A stretch of DNA of 7,781 bases from an uncultured bacterium. GTDB lineage: Bacteria; Bdellovibrionota_C; UBA2361; CAKMMH01. The notes below the pieces were generated by a model. That model was not told the origin of the DNA and made no database searches. It worked only from the letters and a program-made list of their open reading frames with translations. Position 1 is the first letter of the stretch; the number at the start of each line of letters is the position of its first letter. The position numbers and the translations under genes are program-made. The stretch covers positions 1-7,781 of the forward strand of contig CAKMMH010000080.1 of assembly GCA_927798255.1 (NCBI GenBank). Direction: 5' to 3'. Shown here one piece after another: positions 7,587-7,781 of this stretch.

Positions 7587-7589
7587 GGA
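7585..7589 (+). promoter_or_regulatory. Shine-Dalgarno site of the HAD-like gene
   Basis: AAGGA overlaps the TAA stop of the VOC gene and ends 8 nt before the ATG at 7598, a normal spacing. It decides the start of the partial gene and supports translation from the same mRNA. Confidence 0.7.
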
Positions 7590-7597
7590 TATTTATT

Positions 7598-7781
7598 ATG
7601 TATATATTACTAGATATCGACAATGTAATTCTTAAAAATTCATATTTTGATGAAAAAGGAAATATCCAATATTTTTGGACTCAAAATATTGAAAAAGATT
7701 TAGGAATTAAACAAAGTACACTAAGATTTTTATTTGATGATAAATGGATAGATGTTCTTTTAGGGAGAATTCTACTTAATA
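7598..7781 (+). CDS. HAD-like hydrolase, N-terminal part (cut by window end)
   Basis: The open frame runs from ATG 7598 to the window end: 61 complete codons, no stop. The protein begins MYILLDIDNVILK. The hydrophobic strand followed by D6-I-D8-N-V fits HAD motif I (DxDxT/V), with D6 the expected nucleophile and D8 the acid/base. The following segment (FWTQNIEKDLGI, 26-37, then WIDVLLGRILLN, 50-61) resembles the start of the helical cap in subfamily I HAD phosphatases. The other HAD motifs lie beyond the window. It is expected to be a cytoplasmic phosphohydrolase of unknown substrate. It lies 11 bp after the VOC gene with its own SD, so probably in the same operon. Confidence 0.75.
   Translation, partial: MYILLDIDNVILKNSYFDEKGNIQYFWTQNIEKDLGIKQSTLRFLFDDKWIDVLLGRILLN

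Overview
The window is strongly AT-rich (by eye about three quarters A+T) and uses the standard bacterial code: TGG reads as Trp and all three complete genes stop at TAA. Arg is mostly AGA/AGG. Shine-Dalgarno sites are present at some genes. The dominant gene is an exported bacterial alpha-2-macroglobulin (A2M), a family tied to the periplasm or cell surface of two-membrane bacteria, so the likely source is a low-GC, probably host- or gut-associated diderm. I cannot name a genus. Candidates such as Brachyspira, Campylobacterota or low-GC alphaproteobacteria remain guesses.

Layout. 21-554 (-): a GNAT-family N-acetyltransferase. 555-847: a 293-bp divergent intergenic region with no gene, holding a perfect TATAAT and a strong but distant SD for the next gene. 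848-7117 (+): one 2089-residue secreted A2M with signal peptide, four extra N-terminal Ig-like units, the macroglobulin (MG) domain series, a bait-region domain, a thioester domain with an intact CxEQ, and a C-terminal receptor-type domain. 7118-7196: a 79-bp gap with a plausible sigma70 promoter. 7197-7586 (+): a small VOC-fold (glyoxalase/bleomycin-resistance type) protein. 7598-7781 (+): the first 61 codons of a HAD-like hydrolase, cut by the window end and 11 bp after the VOC gene, so probably its operon partner.

How they fit together. The A2M is the only gene with an envelope role and is expected to trap or inactivate attacking proteases. Unlike the classical enterobacterial arrangement, no penicillin-binding protein 1C gene lies beside it. 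The flanking GNAT, VOC and HAD genes are small cytoplasmic housekeeping or detoxification types with no evident functional link to it. I see no mobile element, CRISPR array, tRNA or rRNA. The points worth a second look lie within the A2M: a Pro in place of the usual Gly before the thioester Cys, no lipobox, paired cysteines throughout, a compact four-Cys motif, and two acidic bait-like segments.
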